From NCBI RefSeq assembly GCF_003144195.1, contig NW_020290060.1:1-64000 (forward strand): a stretch of DNA of 64,000 bases, given 5' to 3'. Made by a program: the position numbers and the translations under genes. The stretch is from Ceraceosorus guamensis (lineage: Eukaryota > Basidiomycota > Exobasidiomycetes > Ceraceosorales > Ceraceosoraceae). This document shows positions 22,673-35,384 of the stretch, in pieces. Each line of letters starts with the position of its first letter. The first letter of the stretch is position 1. The notes beneath the pieces are model-generated. The model did not search any database, was not told the origin of the DNA, and saw only the letters and a list, made by a program, of their open reading frames with translations.

Positions 22673-24944
22673 ATGCCCGATTCATTCTTTGAGCGGAAGC
22701 GAAAGCGGCCCAGCAGCAAAGGGGAGGGGAGTGGCAGCACCGGCAGTGGCAAGCGAGCCGATGCCAGCAAGACCAAGTCGCGTTTGAACGGCAAGAAGCG
22801 GCGCAATGAGGGCTCAGCGAGCGAGTCTTCAGATGGCGGAGAAGCGGTGGGAGATGCAGAGACGATGGATCTTCGACATTCCTACACACATGCGATGGGC
22901 TCCGCATCAGAAGACGAGATGGAAGAGACACCTGCTCAAGCTCGTGTGAGGCTGGCCAAGCTCTACGTAGATGGTATGAAGAAGGATCTGGGTGGGGTTG
23001 AGACGGGCGCGGATGCGGCACAGACAGATGCGGAAAACATCTCTTCAAGATTGTTAGGCGTGGCACAGAGCAGAAGTTCGCACGTGAACATCAGGGTCGC
23101 TCAGCTCATCAAACCTCCCAGAGCGGACGACGTGCTTGGAGTCAGAGGACATCAAAAGAGCGTGACTTGTGCTGCCCTCTCACTCCGAGGCGATAGCATC
23201 TTTACGTCCAGCAAGGATGGCGTCATTTGCAGATGGGGATTGGCGGACGGCAAGCTCGTGAGCCGATCTGAGCTTCGGCCTCGGCATTCGTCGCAAGCTT
23301 CCGATGCCCGATCCTCATCGAGGAACAAAACGCACATTCAACTCTCTTCGAGGTCAGGAGCAGGACGAAAAAGGGCGAGGAAAGCCATGTCATCAGGCTC
23401 GCTGGAAGAAGCGGAAAGGAGCGCCATGCCATCCTTGGGCGGAGCTTCAACCTCCATGCTTGGAGAGAAGGAGGGTCACACTGATGAGATTTGGTCTCTC
23501 GCCTTGTCCGACGATGGCACGCTGCTGGCTTCGGGCGGGAGAGATAGGCGCGTCGGTCTGTGGGCCATTGAGCCACGCGCAGACGCTCGCGAACTGTCAG
23601 ACGTCGCCTCATCTCGACAAACCTTGACAGCAGCCCCGCGCTGGGTGGCCGGCCTATCTGGTCACAAAGATAGCATTACTTCTCTTTCCTTTCGAGTCGG
23701 GTCGGGAGTGACGGAGCTCTTCTCGGCTTCGTTGGATCGGACGCTCAAGCTGTGGGATGCGGCACAGAGATCCTACATCGAGACGTTCTTTGGGCATCAA
23801 GAGTCCTGTTTGTCCGTCTCTGCATTGCGGGGAGAGCTTGCTGCGTCTGCCGGTGGCAGGGACAAGACGATCAGGTGGTGGAAGGTCAGAGATGAGAGCC
23901 AATTGGTTTTCAGAGCTGGCGCCAGGAGTAAAGTCAGAGAAGTCATCGAAGGTGGTAATTGGAGAAGGGAAGAAGAAGAGAAAACGTCAGGGGGTAGCGT
24001 GTTTGTGGAAGGAAGCGTGGATTGCGTGGCCATGGTGGACGAGCACAATTTCATCAGCGGTGGAGACAGCGGGTGAGCAGGCCCACGAAGAAGGTGCCAG
24101 ATGCTGCTGACAGAGTCGCTCGCTGACGATCGTCGTTCGGGCGTGCAGTGTCATCTCCCTTTGGTCTCTAGCCCGCAAGAAGCCGACATATACCCATTTT
24201 GCGGCACACGGCTTTGACGACTTGCCATCCTTCTCGAGTGGCGATGCGGCGAGTGCTGATGGAGATGAGGATGATGCGTCAGCGGCCAGAAGCACGACGC
24301 GACAACCTAGGCCGATTACCTCAGTAGCCGCATTGCCCTATGCTGATGTCTTTGCCAGTGGTGAGCGCTACAGGAAAGGCTCGGAAGAAGGGCTGCATGC
24401 TCACACTCTGTTATCCTTCCGTCCGTGCAAAGGCTCACACGACGGAAACATTAGGCTATGGGCTTTGGATGCGTCCCTTCGCAAGTTCACGGCGCTCTTC
24501 TCCATCCCAACACTGGGCTTTGTGAACAGCCTCCAACTAGCCCGACCGCGTATCCTCCCAGAGGCGAACTCGTGGAGGCGGAGAGGTGGAGTCGGGGCTT
24601 CTTTGGAGAGCTCCTCTTTGGGCTCGGAGACGATCGATGAGGACGATGTGGCCGGAGCTTCCGCTTCGAGAAAGAGACCGCAAAGGGATATCGTCCTTGT
24701 AGCTGCATTGGGCCAAGAGCCCAAATTTGGGAGGTGGGCCAGCATCAAACGAACGTCTGCTTTAAAGCGCGCGGCAGCGCAGAATTTGGTACATGGACTC
24801 ACGGAGGATGCGCAACAGCTCAATGGCACGCTCGCGGATACCTCTAATGGCTTGGACGCTGCCTCGACATCGGCAAGGGTTAGGAACGGCGCTATAGTCG
24901 TCAGGTTGCGCGTAGCAACGCCGACTGACGTGACTGCTGAATGA
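22673..24944 (+). CDS. RRP9: U3 snoRNP WD40 protein RRP9 (U3-55K)
   Basis: Three exons, 22673-24072, 24149-24360 and 24433-24944, giving 707 residues. The N-terminal 110 or so residues are basic and low-complexity (KRKRPSSKGE, KKRRNEG) with a nuclear localisation character. A family-typical stretch precedes the propeller (ARVRLAKLYVDGMKKDLGG, then VLGVRGHQKSVTC). WD40 blades follow: DSIFTSSKDGVICRWGL, TLLASGGRDRRVGLW, LFSASLDRTLKLWD, AASAGGRDKTIRWWK, the intron-split SGGDSGVISLWSL, and ASGSHDGNIRLWALD. The second intron falls inside the last of these blades. RRP9 binds the box B/C motif of U3 snoRNA and is needed for the early cleavages that release 18S rRNA. Extra Ser- and Arg-rich loops make the protein longer than yeast Rrp9 (573). 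RCL1, another SSU-processome component, lies 5 kb downstream. Confidence 0.93.
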
Positions 24945-25554
24945 GGTTCCAAGGCCGCCATTAGCCAGAATGAGAGTGCAAGCCGACGAGTCTCTGCTGA
25001 GCTTTCGATGCTGTTCATCTGCACTCCAACAATCATCAATGCTGTCTGCAAAATGCCTGATTGGACATACGTCTGCTGCCTCCACCGTGGCTCTTGTGGA
25101 ATCAGCGTGCGAGTGCGGTTGGATACGAGCGAGGGCGCTATCGTGAGGAGCCGTACGCGCGCACAAAGTAGCCTAGCCAGAAGCGGTCGAGTGATGAGTG
25201 AGAAGTCGGAATCAAAATGGACAGAGTTGGAAAAACTATTCTTGTCTGAAAGTTGGGCTCGAGTACTTGGTCACGTGCTCACGCCAGTGTGGAGTCGAGA
25301 TCGAGCTGCATGCATGCATGGTAGCCAGGAGGTTGGCGATCAGCATCTCTTCTATCTGAGCATTCAGATGAATCGTTTGCACCTCACCCTGCATCCCACG
25401 GCGACATCGCTGCCCCTCATTCTCTATTCTGCGCTTCGCGATACCTAGCACTCGTTACTCTAGGCTTGTAGCTCGCTTCGCCGTTGAAAGAAGCATCTGC
25501 AAAAGCACGCTACGACAACGAGGGTCCGAACGTGCAACGGGGTCTGCTTCAGCC
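24945..25554. other. Spacer between RRP9 and LTP1
   Basis: 610 bp between two plus-strand genes. It holds the RRP9 3' end and the LTP1 promoter. Nothing else is seen; the small open frames do not resemble proteins. Confidence 0.4.
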
Positions 25555-26492
25555 ATGGCGTCTCCTGCATCCACCGAACAGCCAATTTCCGTGCTGATGG
25601 TCTGTCTAGGCAACATCTGTCGGTGAGAGATCATTTCAAGCTCAATTCTGTCTGAGCTCGGATCGCTTTGAGGGCTGACGTTCCGCGACCTCATCGATGC
25701 TCGCGCAGGAGCCCGATGGCAGAAGCGGTGTTCAAGGATGCCGTGCACAAACATCCATCGGAACAAGTTCGCAAGGCTTTTGGTCAGATCGATAGCGCTG
25801 GTACTGGAGCGTATCATGCGGGAGACGATGCGGATCCTAGGTGAGGAGCTCGGCGTCAAGACACAGAGGACAGGAGCAACGCCGTTTGTGCGAGGCATAC
25901 ACTCTCGCCTTCGTTTGGGAAATCGACTTCCCTTTCCCCGGAACGAACGTCGATCTGACCTTCTTCTGTCGTGCATCGTCGGCAGAACACAGGCCGAGCT
26001 GCGATCGCATGGGATCAGAAGCACCTGTCGCGCTCGAAAGGTGACACAAGCAGACTTCCAAAATTTTGATTGGATCTTTGGCATGGAGTGAGTAGGCCGA
26101 TTGTAAGACCTCACCACAGTATGCGCAAATGGCAACACCTGCTGAGACAGTGACTCGTTGTCCTCTGCTGCGCTGCGAAAACAGCACTTCGAACGTCCGA
26201 TCATTGCGAGCCTCTGCCCCCCGGAATTCGCGCGCGCGTATTGAAATCTTCGGAGCCTTCGATGATTCCAGACCCATCGCGGATCCTTACTATGGCGGTG
26301 ACGATGGATTCAAAGAGTGCTACTTGCAATGCGTCCGGTGAGTCGTCTGTAGACTTGTGTGGCGTCGTATGTTGTGGACCCGGCCTGCAGCTGACATCCT
26401 TGGAGCCTGGCTTTCGACATAGATACTCGAATGCTTTCCTGAAGCATCTAGGATTCCCGCTAGCCGCAGAAGATCCAAATTCGGCTCTTTGA
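25555..26492 (+). CDS. LTP1: Low-molecular-weight protein tyrosine phosphatase
   Basis: Five small exons: 25555-25622, 25709-25840, 25986-26087, 26185-26337 and 26423-26492, giving 174 residues, the family's usual size. The P-loop VCLGNICRSPMAEA (about residues 17-30) contains the catalytic CX5R and is cut by the first intron within the arginine codon. Later family blocks are DSAGTGAYHAGDDADPR, FDWIFGMD, and DPYYGGDDGF with the general-acid aspartate. The last two exons supply CYLQCVRYSNAFLKHL, the C-terminal helix. The enzyme removes phosphate from tyrosine and small aryl phosphates in the cytosol. All catalytic residues are present. All junctions are phase 2, so any exon pair can join in frame. 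The next gene converges from the right, 171 bp away. Confidence 0.94.
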
Positions 26493-26663
26493 TACCCGAC
26501 TCGATTACAGTCGCAACATATCAGATTGAGGACCGCAACTCATCAGGTATCAATACAGCATCTTGGTGTGTATGGTCACATTGGTGCGAGGGCGTGGCAG
26601 CGCTGAGGATGTGTGTTTCCGTCAAGGCTCAGGGGAGGGGGCGTGGGGCCGCCCTCACCCCGC

Positions 26664-28117
26664 TCAGGAAGGTCGAGAAGCGTTGTCGCGGTCTGCATTC
26701 TGGTCGAGCTGAGGAGAAGCAGTGTACGCAGGAGGAGGGTTGCTATCTCCGTTCATCGCATCTCCTGGGAGTCTGCCTTCAGCATCGGGCGCGCCTTCTC
26801 TGCTGGGCGCTCGAACGATCCGACGAGCGTCGGCATCCAACAGCCTTTCAGCGTTGCGCTGCTCTTCGGCACGTCGTACGAAAAGAGCGAGCTGGTCGAA
26901 ATCTTGATCCAGCGAACCGGGTGGCATCGCGCTTGGGTTTGCTGCATCGGTGCTGGGGTTGCTGCTCGCATTGCCGGCGACCTGAGCTCCAGTGCGGGCC
27001 GAAGAAGAGGCGCGTACTGCTGCCGCTGCTGCTTCTCTGGGTGTCCCATACAGAATCATTCCCCCGCTTCTCCAATCATTCGTCCTCGTTGGAAGAGGAG
27101 CGGTTGGAGCAGCGGTGGCTGGAGGTCCCCTTGCCAATCCTTGACTGTGCAGAGGCGAAGGTCTCGGATCCAGCGTCACGGGCGTCTCGTGCCAAACGGT
27201 CGGAGTAGTTCTGAAGCGATCGACAGCCGACTGCTTCTCCAAATCTTTTCTCGACAATTCCTCAAGAGTTTGACGATTCTTGATGTTATTTCTGATGCGG
27301 ACGATGATGCAGAGCAAGATGGCGAATCCGATCGCCGAGCCAACGGCGATGATCGCTTTGAAACCTGGTCTCAGCTCTGAGCCACCGCTGTCGCCATCGT
27401 CATCCTTTTCAGCTGCGGCGCCAAGGCCGCGACAGTAGAAGAAGCCCGTGTCCACGGCTGAGATTCTCTGCTGCGTGTTGGGATAGTAAGCAAGCTGCGT
27501 ATTATTGACGTCAAGCAGGTCCAGTTGCAACTGAGCCTGTGGGCAGGGTGCGTACTCCGTCAGCGATCGGGGATCCTACAAGAAGCTCGGAAGAGAGGAC
27601 GGTCTTTGCTTCAAAGACTCACGGTCAAGTAACCTTGCCCTCCAGGTACTCGCCATCCAGTCGAGTTCCAATATGGTGTTAAATTGAAACGAAGAAGCTG
27701 GACTAGGGTATTGTCGGAGCTGATGCGAGGCACAAGCTCGCCGGTTGTGCGTGCCCACGCAGGCGTTGGGAAGGTGGACCTGTTGAGGTTAAGCGTTTGA
27801 TCTGCTGATGGCTGAGGAGGCCATGTGAAGTTGCGCTCCACGAGAATCGGACCTGCCAACGATGGCGCGCCGGTTCAAAAGTCAGCGCATCGCGGGACGT
27901 ATCACATCGACCAGGCAAGCGACTCACCTCCTGCCCACCTCTTGTCCGTGATCTGCAGACGAAAACCGCTAGTAGTGTTGAGCTCGACTGGATTGGCATC
28001 GATGTAGGAGTACACTTCTCTGCAGGACGATAGATCCTGTTGGAAAGAGACGCCTCGAACGGGCGTGAGTGACGCAAAGAGGACAATGAGAGCAGCTAGG
28101 TTGGTCAGCTGCTTCAT
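26664..28117 (-). CDS. Unrecognised type I membrane protein with glycosylated lumenal domain
   Basis: Three exons on the minus strand, 28117-27928, 27852-27623 and 27575-26664, giving 443 residues. The start at 28117 is chosen because it begins a clear signal peptide (MKQLTNLAALIVLFASLTPVRG, 1-22); the frame is open further upstream. The lumenal part, 23 to about 210, has several N-glycosylation sites (NTT, NFT, NRS, NST, NNT) and a few cysteines. A single membrane helix lies at about 213-233 (AIIAVGSAIGFAILLCIIV), followed by a basic stop-transfer RIRNN and a low-complexity cytosolic tail rich in Ala, Pro and Arg. Layout and size resemble surface sensors or small secreted-domain receptors, but I do not recognise a family and do not assign a function. 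Confidence 0.75.
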
Positions 28118-29697
28118 CTTGGTCGTTGCGTGGATGGTCACGGGGTCGTCCGTGGTCAATTGGAGGCGGGCTTGCAAAGTAAAGAGAAGATGCGAGGTAG
28201 ATGGCGATATTGCTTCTTGTGATGGTAGCCCGTACTGACCAGACTGTTGCGGATCACTGAGTGTTTGTGTTGGACCAGTGTGGCTCAAATGAGCGGTGAT
28301 CGAGGGATCCGGATTCTTATACCTTCCCCACCATCACCGTCGAGGGATGGTCGGGATATACAGGCAGCGGGGGAAGGCTCGGGCAAGAGTTCCTCCGAGG
28401 TACCGGGCGGGGCTAAGATGCTTAGCGCTCACTGCTACACAGCCTTGCGCTTGCAGCACTGACAGCAAAGCGTCAGGCACAGATGGACCCATGCATCGAC
28501 GAGGTGTGAACTTTTGTGGTGAGTTGTAGCTGAGCATGCACGGTCCACAGCGCGATGTGCCGAATGAGCAGTATGAAAACATGCCATCTGGTCAGATCCA
28601 TCGAGTCATCTCCCGATGAAGTCTTGCCATTCCCAGAGGCCCCACAAAGGAGCAGCAAGCCGTCACGCTCATCGCACGCGGAGTCGACACTCACGACTTG
28701 CCGTTTCGTGCTTGTTTTGGATCAACTCCGACGCTTGCTCACGCAATGGGTGCGTGCTACAGTCACAAGTCTAGGCAGGATAGGCGCTCAAAAGGACTCC
28801 TCACCTAGTGACTTCCCGCTGCGCAAGTCCTGCACCTATTGCGCCTGCTATTGTTGCCTGTCACCACGCCCACCACTCGTGGGTCACATAGTCGTGACTT
28901 GCATATCGAAGCGTCGAAAAGGGAGCTAACGCAACACAGCCCCTCCTTGCCTCATCCCACAGAACGTAGCATCCGACGCTTCGGAGAAAAAAGTCGACGC
29001 GCTATACACCAGAGCATGATGATCATCATGGTGCACCACGATCACCGGTTTCACACTCTGACTGAACCCTCACGCTTCATTTCAACCAGACGTTCATCTA
29101 GAGGGCTCACATCCCTGCGCCCTCGATCGGCGTGTGCACAGCTTGCTTTTGGAAAGGCCTGAACAGCAATTGCTAAGTCGTTGGGCCTAAGCAAGGGGCG
29201 GTCGTGGTCTGTGATAGGGCGGATGGGCAAAGACGCAAATGACGTCCTTGAGACGCCTAGCGCCTCACGTTGCATGCGCGTTCCTGCATCGATGTACCGC
29301 AGGATACCCGATACTCACGACTTGCCAAGCCCGGCTTCGCCCGCACCTGCACTGGCTTGGCCGATTGGCCGTCGGCTGATGCGGACCAATTCATTCGTAC
29401 GAGAAAGGGCTTGAAGCACGGTCACGTGTTGAGAGATCTCGATTTTTGTTCGAGGCTTCAGAAATCAAAATCTTGAATCTTGATTGCGACACCGCCATTT
29501 GAGGGCAGATCTGCGGATTCTCTTCGCGACCAGCATGACGCCTCAAGATAAGACTCTAAGCTATCTCCGATACTAGCGACACTCAATTGAGCAGCATCAG
29601 CGGCTAGACTAGCGATACTTGTGATCGTGCCCTCCGGACGTCCTCTCTTTCCCCCGCATCACCACACACGCTTCTCTGCAGCAAAAATCGATTCAAG
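28118..29697. promoter_or_regulatory. Divergent intergenic region upstream of the membrane protein gene and RCL1
   Basis: About 1.6 kb with no recognisable coding frame. It carries several ACTCACGACTTG-like words (28690, 29312) and a TCAAAATCTTGAATCTTGATTG stretch of related character near 29464-29486. The RCL1 start is preceded by a pyrimidine-rich leader (29634-29675). Confidence 0.4.
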
Positions 29698-31116
29698 ATG
29701 CCCACAGCTACAGCATCCACTTCTAGCGCCTCGACACGCCATCTACGTTTTCGCGGCCACACCAACTTTCGTCAGCGTCTGATTCTATCATGCTTGACCG
29801 GTCGACCGGTGCGCATAGACGGTATCCGTCCCGACGACACCGAGCCAGGCATCCAAGATTTCGAAGCTGGATTCTTGAGGCTGATAGAAAAGATGACGAA
29901 CGGAACAGTGGTGGAGATCGGTTACACCGGTACTTCTGTCTCTCTTCGACCTGGCACCATTTCGGGAGGAGATGTGACGCATGATTGTGGGGTTTCCAGA
30001 AGTGTGGGCTACTACTTGGAATGGATCGCTGTGCTCGCGCCCTTTGCTAAAAAGGAGGTGCGCTTGACGCTGAAGGGCATCACCACGGGAACAGGAGACG
30101 CAGGTGTGCGTGCGGTCGCACAATAAGCTCAGCGCAGTTAGTCAGCCATCGCATGCATCACCCCAGGCTAATCATACCCTTTCGCTCCCGCAGGTCGACA
30201 TTCTACGCACAGTCACTCTACCGTTGCTCTCCCAATTCTTGCCGGAAGGTACAGCATTCGCGTCGCCCTTGGAGCTGCGCGTAATTTCGAGAGGAATGGC
30301 CCCGGGTGGAGGGGGTGCCGTACAATTCAGATCGCCGCTCTTGCCAACTACGAGCGGACTGAGAGCGCTGAACTTCAACGCTACTGGGAGAGTCAGGCGG
30401 ATACGCGGCGTAGCTAGCGCGGTGCGAGTCAGCCCAAACATGGCCAGCAGGCTGGTGGATAGCTCAAGAGGTGTGCTGGGCAGATATATTCCTGATCTGT
30501 ACATCTTTGCAGATGTATTTAGGGGAGAGGAGGCTGGACGGTGAGTGACGGCTGCACATGAAGCTGCTTCGCATACAGCGTAGCATGTACGCGCACTTAC
30601 ATCAACCGCGTCCTCCGCATCCCGTGCAGCTCGCCGGGCTTTGCACTGTCACTGGTATCGACGTCCACGACGGGTGCGCTTCAATGTGCAGAAGTTTTGT
30701 CGACGCCAGGCACGCCACCCGAAGACGTGGCTGAGAAAGCCTCTCGCAGTCTCTTGAGCGAGATAGCATCCGGCGGCTGCGTGGGCCGACAGCACCAAGC
30801 CCACGCTTTGCTGCTCATGGCTTGCGGTCCCGAAGACGTGTCCAAAATCAGGTTGGGCGCTCTCACACCCACAGCTATACAGATGTTGAGGGACATCAAG
30901 GAATTCACAAGCGTCGTCTTCAAAATTGCACACGCGGAACTTGCTGGTGGATCTGCTGTGGGGCGGCCAAGCAAGGCGCAGGGTGAGACAGGGTCAGACA
31001 GCGAAGAGGAGGAAGAGCTGGAGGAAGAAGACATTGAGACTGCACGGATACAGCCTCAAGAGCTGATTCTGACTTGCGTGGGTGTGGGCATTCGCGGAGC
31101 ACGCAAAGCAGCTTAG
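29698..31116 (+). CDS. RCL1: RNA 3'-terminal phosphate cyclase-like protein RCL1 (SSU processome)
   Basis: Three exons, 29698-30105, 30194-30540 and 30630-31116, giving 413 residues (yeast Rcl1 has 367). Family blocks are in order: LRFRGHTNFRQRLILSCLTG, GIRPDDTEPGIQDFEAGFLRLI, VEIGYTGTSVSLRPG, CGVSRSVGYYLEW, GVDILRTVTLPLL, and RVSPNMASRLVDSSRG. The RTC histidine of true cyclases is not seen in the third exon region, as expected for the non-cyclase RCL1 branch. An acidic insert near the C-terminus (SDSEEEEELEEED) explains the extra length. RCL1 associates with the GTPase Bms1 and is required for 18S rRNA processing in the nucleolus. The first donor is read as GGT|GTGCGT, because the neighbouring G|GTGTGC would break the frame. 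The next gene converges from the right, with 261 bp between stop codons. Confidence 0.93.
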
Positions 31117-31377
31117 GACGAGCGTGACCCACCTGCGAATCATATATCACGTTCAACAAATCCCGCGTCACTCTCGTGAGACCTTCAGCTTCTGCAGCTT
31201 CAAAGTCACAGACACATGGCACTGATGTAGTAGAGATGATGGAGACAGCACATGCGCGAATTTGAACACTCTGGTATAGACACGTCAATACACTAGAAGC
31301 GCGGCGCGACATTATGGGATAGATGCGCGACCTCGATGTTCGGTGACTGCATCGAAGAAGTCGCAACGTGCAGTACA

Positions 31378-34300
31378 CTACCAGCCCTTGTGATGAAACG
31401 AGCCCCATTCGCTTGCTGATCTCCTATCAGGGTCGTAGCCGCCCCCAGGTCTAGGCAAAGGTCCATCGGTCGGGGAACCGTCAGAGTCCGATTCTTCTCG
31501 TGCATTTGACCCCGAACGACCTTGATTCGAAGCCGCCTGTGCAACAGAGGCACCTCCACGAGTCATGTTCAGATTGCCCGCTGCCAATCGTTGTTGTCGC
31601 AATTGTTCCTGCTGCACGAGGCCCGAATGATCCGAGCGACTTCGCGTTGCACCGGGTGGAGCTGCCGAGGTGAGAGGCCTCAACGGTCCTCCGCCTAGGA
31701 CAGTGAAGTTGCGATTGTGTGCTGGGGGCGCAGATGGAGGCGGTCTGGAGTCCGAGTCTCTTTGCCCTTCTTGCTGCTCTCTTGCTCTATCCTGCCGTTT
31801 CCTCGCTCGCTCACGCTCCTGCTGTTGAGCAGGTGTCTCGCGAGGAGGCAGGGGCGCCAGCGGAGCTCCGATGCCCAGCATCCTGTTTCTACTCTGCCTT
31901 TCCCAGAGTAAATTTTGCCTAATCGACTCTGACAATTCGTCTCGCAGCATGTTCCTCCTCGTTGTGCGAGGCGTTTGAGGAAGAGCGCCCGAGGGTAGAG
32001 CTACTGGAAGCGATGCTCGGTGCATGGGCACCGCGCCGGTACTAGTTGGTCGACTTGGCCCTTGTTCCGAGAGTTGTTGCCAGCCCGCACCAGACTGTGC
32101 TTGCGCTCGTTGGCGCGCATGGAGATCCGTGCTCGATCCGGTGGGTGTCTCATCGCTCTCCTGTTGCACAACAATCTGTGCGGCTAGCTCTGCGGCTTGG
32201 GTGCGCGGGCTGGGCGGACCTCGAGGGCCAGCCTTGCTGTAGGTGTAATCCGTGCTCTCTCTTTCCCGGCTCTGGCTCCTGTCCTTGCGTCTCAGAGAAG
32301 CGGCACTATGCGGTCTCTTCGTAGCGGAGCCAAGCTGGCTCAGTCGCTGCAATGCCGCGGTGCTGGCCGAAGGCCGCAGCGGCCCGCTCTCGGGACTAGC
32401 TGCAGCAGCTGCGCTGCTGCCAGCAGAGCTCCCGAGCGTGCCGACGTCATTCCTCGTTGAGCCACTGCGAGCTGATGCAGAAGAGCCAGGTCGCTCGCGT
32501 GGTAAGTCGTCAAATTCGGCTTGCATTGGGGTCATGCTGCTGATGGAGGTGGACGACCGAGATGCAGTCATGTTGAGCACTGGCAGAGCTACTGCACTCT
32601 TGCTAGTCCGCAGACCGTTGTCGCCGACAGGATGCGCTGTTGGGCGTTGTCGCGGCAGAAGACCACCCTGACCCATGGGCTGCTTCGATCCTCGCGGAGC
32701 CTGTGATGTCTCTTGAGAGCGCTCCTGCTGCTGATTGGGGTTGATCTGAGATAGAGCTAGGCCTGATCCAAGGGGACGATGGCGCAAATCTGCTGCTGAG
32801 GCGTGCGGGCGACCTTTCAGCTGCCCAGGCGGAGGGTGGGGCGCTGCTTCGGGATGGAAGATGGAGCTCAGTAGGCCTCGCACCGGCGGAGATTCGGCAG
32901 CAAAAGCCGCATGATCGCCAGCTTTGTCTCCACCCTGTGCGCCTTGCCTCCCATCGCCTGCCTCGTCAGCATGGCGCAAATCGGCCGCAGATTGAGACCG
33001 CACAGGAATCTTCTGAAACATGGCTGCTTGCCGCTGCTCTTCTTGCCGCTTCAAAGCCGCCAACCGCTCCTTCCGCTCCTGGGCGCTATCCACAGTAGAG
33101 TCGGATGACCAGTCACCATCATCATCGTCTTCATCTTCTCCCACGACTGGTGCCTCAGTTGCACTGATGGGCCCAAGCGCTTGTTGAACAGTCTTGTCAT
33201 CTTGCGTCGCACCTCCACTGTCAGTCTTTACAGGTCTTTCATCTACCTCCCACCCGTCCTCTTCGTCCGAATCATCGTCGCCCATTGTAAAGGTAACAGG
33301 CTTTCCTTTTTGCGCTTTTGGTGCTACCGCGACTACTTCGTTGGCAGAGGCTCGTGGAGCTTCAGTAGTCGAGGGTGGTACTGCGCTTGTGCTTGGGGCT
33401 GCATCGCCCTTGCGATCCGCAGATGCATCTTTAGCACGCCCTTGCGCTTTTGAAGACGGCTGATATGGCTTGTGTCCACTTGCTGATCGTCCATGAGCCC
33501 GGCCACGTAGCGCTGCAGAGCTGTGGTGCCCCGGCCCCCGATGAAGCGCTATTCCTGAGCGGTTGCGTTGGTGGTGTGTGCCAGTAGCATGAAGCGCGTG
33601 CCGGGTGCTTGAGGTGGTGCTCTGCTTCCCGTTACTTGGTGCAGGCGAAGACGCTCTGGAGCTCTTGGCTTCATCACCATTGCCAACATCGTTGCTGCGA
33701 TCTTGTACGCTCAATCCACGGTCCACGTCTGCGCGGACTGCCGCAACGGCGCGCTGCGAGTCCTCGAGAAGTGCCGGTTGACGTGGTGCAACCGGGGTTG
33801 CAGGGCTCGGTACTCGAGTGCTGCTTTCGCTCATATCCTCAAAGCCGTCCTCTGCTCTGGACGTAGAGCCTGAAGGCGCTGCCGATCTTGCATCCGGCAT
33901 GACTACGTCGTCTTCAAAGCTCGAAGGCTGAACAAAGAATTTCTTCCTCTTTTGTTCGACAGTGCTGTCTTGCTGGTCAGGCTGCTTCCCTGAACTACTT
34001 TGCACCACAGGTGCAGGATCTTTCGAGACGTTTTGGCCAGCTCCTGAATCGGCAGAGCCGCGCTCATTGGGGGCAGTTGGAAATTTGGTTCCAATTGATG
34101 TGGACTCACGAGAGCTCGTATTTCCTTGTCCAGCTACGTCTGGAAGCTCACTAGGTCTAAGCCTCGGTGACAGAGACTTGCGAAGTTCTCTGTAGGCGCG
34201 AGCCGCCGCCGTCGTCGGAGGTCGGCGTTTATGAGCAGAAGTACTAGCCGTAGACGGACCAGCTTCTGACGCCCGATCTCGCGAAGAAGAACGAGACGGC

Positions 34301-35384
34301 CCGATCGCTGAACCTTGATTTGGCACTGCCATGTCGGGCTTGATTGGCGGTCTTTCGTCCCTGAACGCGCCCGCACTTTCTCGCCGCTTCGACTCTGCGC
34401 CCTCATTTGCTCCAGCGTCCGCCGGCGCAGACTTGGTGCTCGCCACTGATGGCGTGGCTGTTCGCTCATAGTCGCTGGCTCGAGACTGGGTCTCCTTTCT
34501 CTGTCCTGCATCGGCGCTGAGGGCGCGACCCAAAGCAGGACGGAGTTGCGAGCTATCGGAGAAAAGTGCCCTCCCAGGGATGAGATTGCTGATCTCGTCC
34601 CGAGCCAGACCAGCAACGGCAGCCGTGAAGCTAAGAGGTCGTCGCTGACGACTGTATTGGGAGCTTTCTGTAGCAGCACAGGAAGTCTCGCTGGAGATTG
34701 AGTGACGAGAAGCTTCGATGTGATGTGGAGGCACCTCTCGAGGTTTGTCGGAGCCTGACGACGACGGCCTTCTTGACAAGATTGGCTCCAGCGTCGTTCG
34801 GCCTCTTGTACTCAGAGGTTGCTCGCCATTCGCCAGAGGTCCGCGTACAGCAGCCCTCAAGGTGGGAAATCGTGCAGACGAAGCTCCTAAACGAGAAGCG
34901 CTGATTGTCGGTGGGGTTGCTTTAGGGGAATCGATGCTCTCTGTCTCGCTGCTCCACTCTCCTTCTTCCTCTTCATCCACCGCGGCTTCGGAGCTGCGTG
35001 ACGTTGCAGCCGGACTCTTACTAGTTGATTCTGCACTTGCTCTCGGTGATGATGTTTCTGTCAGCGAGGCAATGTCTGTATGCAGTAGATCGAGAGGTTC
35101 GGGCACCAGCTGAGCTTCACGGAACCAGAGCCGCCAACTCAGGTTTTCCAGCCTGCGACCGCTTTCGAGGGATGGTGCGCACTTTGTGAACACTTCGAGC
35201 AAGTTAGATGGTTAGCAAGGGGGCAGGAGGGGATGCAGGCGCAGGCGTAGCACAGGGCGGGCATAGAAAGTCATGACTCACAGCTCCATAAACTGGCCAA
35301 TTGGTGTAATGTGAGGTCGTCGAGCTTGCTGATCGAAGAGGTGGACAAGCTCAGCACTGGGGCTGGCAAAGTGTTGGACAGCAT
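31378..35384 (-). CDS. Large regulatory protein with GATA/AreA-like N-terminus (DUF1752) and DUF3295-like C-terminus
   Basis: Two exons on the minus strand, 35384-35282 and 35192-31378, giving 1,305 residues. The intron joins HQLASLWS to LFTKCAPSLESGRRLENLSWRLW, which is the hallmark of the AreA GATA-like N-terminal block (about residues 20-65). The rest is mostly Ser-, Ala- and Arg-rich and disordered, with an acidic patch (DDDSDEEDGWEVDER) and repeated basic/Ser segments. The C-terminus is conserved again: RRNMLRDELSESIRQNLLWERQSRN, then an ending WGSFHHKGW, both typical of DUF3295 proteins of ascomycetes. Such proteins are thought to act in nitrogen or stress regulation; no catalytic domain is present. 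The start at 35384 is the first in-frame ATG of the first supported exon. An upstream exon beginning at 35500 could not be joined in phase. Confidence 0.8.
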
